In this document: positions 63,330-64,000 of the stretch, piece after piece | Layout of the letters: each line of letters starts with the position of its first letter | Numbering within the stretch: the stretch's first letter is position 1 | Assembly: GCA_013397435.1 (NCBI GenBank) | Contig: VZRG01001643.1 | Location: 1 to 64,000 of the forward strand | Reading direction: 5' to 3' | Source of the DNA: Erythrocercus mccallii | Lineage: Eukaryota > Chordata > Aves > Passeriformes > Dicruridae | DNA: 64,000 bases | Translations under genes and position numbers: made by a program | Notes under the pieces: model-generated | The model's input: the letters and a program-made list of their open reading frames with translations, nothing else | Database searches by the model: none | Told to the model about the DNA's origin: nothing

Positions 63330-63640
63330 TGAACATTTCCCCATAATAACCCTTAATGACTCTATAATTACTCTTTAAACCATTGACTTTGCAATCATTT
63401 TTTAATTCCCCTTTGCCACATCTCTCCCTGTGCTACCAAGCTGGAAGGCTGAACTGTAAGTGAATATTAGCCCGCTAAGGCAAGGGCTGTACCATTGCAG
63501 CCGTGCTTAATGCGAGGGCTTTGAAAGAGTTTGGAGGGCAGGGGGAGGGGACGGAGGAAACAAAAAGCACAGCAAGATTTTCCCCAAATTGGTTTCCATC
63601 AAAACAAAGCCCTACCACTTTGCTAAGCTGCTTTAGGGAA
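63330..63640. promoter_or_regulatory. Candidate conserved non-coding element near right edge
   Basis: CATAATAACCCTTAATGACTC, TATAATTACTC, ATTGACTTTGC, TTTTTTAATTCC, GAATATTAGCCCGC and TGCTTAATGCGAGG lie in unrepeated sequence. TAAT cores are frequent and the region is distinct from its neighbours. Confidence 0.42.
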
Positions 63641-64000
63641 CATTTGGAAAAAGCAGGGATTCCTTAGTGACTTGCTCTACAAACTCTACAAATAGACTCC
63701 TGTGCTGCAAGCACTGATTTGCAGCTGAAACAAATACTAGAAACTACATAGTGATAATTCAGGGGGAAGGCAAGTCCCTCGCTGAATGAACTCAACTGAA
63801 TCTACCTCATTGGAAACCAGTATTTTGGCGGAGGGGGGATACAGAAGCAGTAAAAGAAACTTGAGTGTCCAAGACTCAGCGTGAAGCCAGCACAAAGCAG
63901 GCAGGAACGGGCAATTTCTTTTCAAGCCTTCGCCTCCAGGAACAATGGCCCTATTGCAACCACCCTTTGCTTTTCTTCCCGTGATTAACATGCAGCCCAT

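Larger units (their letters stand above)
38443..64000 (-). other. GLI2: GLI2 intron upstream of exon 38337-38442 (partial, at least 25.6 kb)
   Basis: No GLI2 initiator exon (a short exon starting Met-Glu-Thr in mammals) is visible on the minus strand here, so this intron runs off the right edge. It contains many candidate conserved non-coding blocks (39011-39265, 41690-41960, 44461-44640, 48170-48580, 51460-51780, 54520-54800, 57880-58170, 63330-63640), MIR-like fragments near 43.5 kb, 45.2 kb and possibly 54.2 kb, one palindromic old repeat at 59825-59895, and small tandem duplications. I see nothing distinctive in 49250-50950, 55800-57800 or 60000-62900. Confidence 0.75.

Noticed and set aside
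1..64000. Search by eye for tRNA genes, CRISPR arrays, insertion sequences, bacterial operons and phage genes.
   Set aside because: None seen. The window is intron-rich vertebrate DNA.

Overview
The window is vertebrate nuclear DNA and carries the 5' part of one recognisable protein-coding gene, GLI2, the zinc-finger transcription factor of the Hedgehog pathway. It is transcribed on the minus strand. Four exons can be placed to the base: 38337-38442, 12537-12739, 10668-10859 and 1113-1314, in transcription order. Each has AG/GT splice sites, and the codon phases join without a break (phase 1, 2, 1, 1, with phase 2 at the final donor). Together they encode about 234 residues of the N-terminal repressor half of GLI2, ending just after the SUFU-contact motif SYGHL. 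The start-codon exon lies beyond the right edge. The zinc-finger and activator exons lie beyond the left edge.

The sequence suggests a bird, or another sauropsid with a compact genome. The protein is close to mammalian GLI2 but not identical; for example, it has a proline run and two extra residues in the third exon here. The introns are nearly free of young transposons. The few dispersed repeats I recognise are old, eroded MIR/CORE-SINE-like fragments and short palindromic pieces of a type I associate with sauropsid genomes. I recognised no mammalian Alu, B1 or L1 sequence and no CR1 tail.

Layout: 1-1112 is intron downstream of the last exon seen. 1113-12739 is a cluster of three exons with introns of 9.35 kb and 1.68 kb. 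12740-38336 is a 25.6 kb intron. 38337-38442 is the exon encoding the PIDMRHQEGRY motif. 38443-64000 is at least 25.6 kb of the next intron. Large introns holding distant enhancers are typical of GLI-family genes. Many stretches here look like conserved non-coding elements: TAAT-rich, with octamer, E-box or TGACAG motifs, and unlike repeat. That is a judgement from texture and was not tested by alignment.

I found no second gene, tRNA, CRISPR array, operon or microbial feature. The ATG-started open frames of 60-195 codons look like chance frames in intronic DNA. I saw no clearly new biological system. The items most worth checking are the regulatory candidates, two small GC-rich patches (one with a perfect CRE next to ATGGCGGCGGCG), a coding-looking open frame at 18001-18330, and a possible worn retroviral env-like relic near 2.4-2.9 kb.
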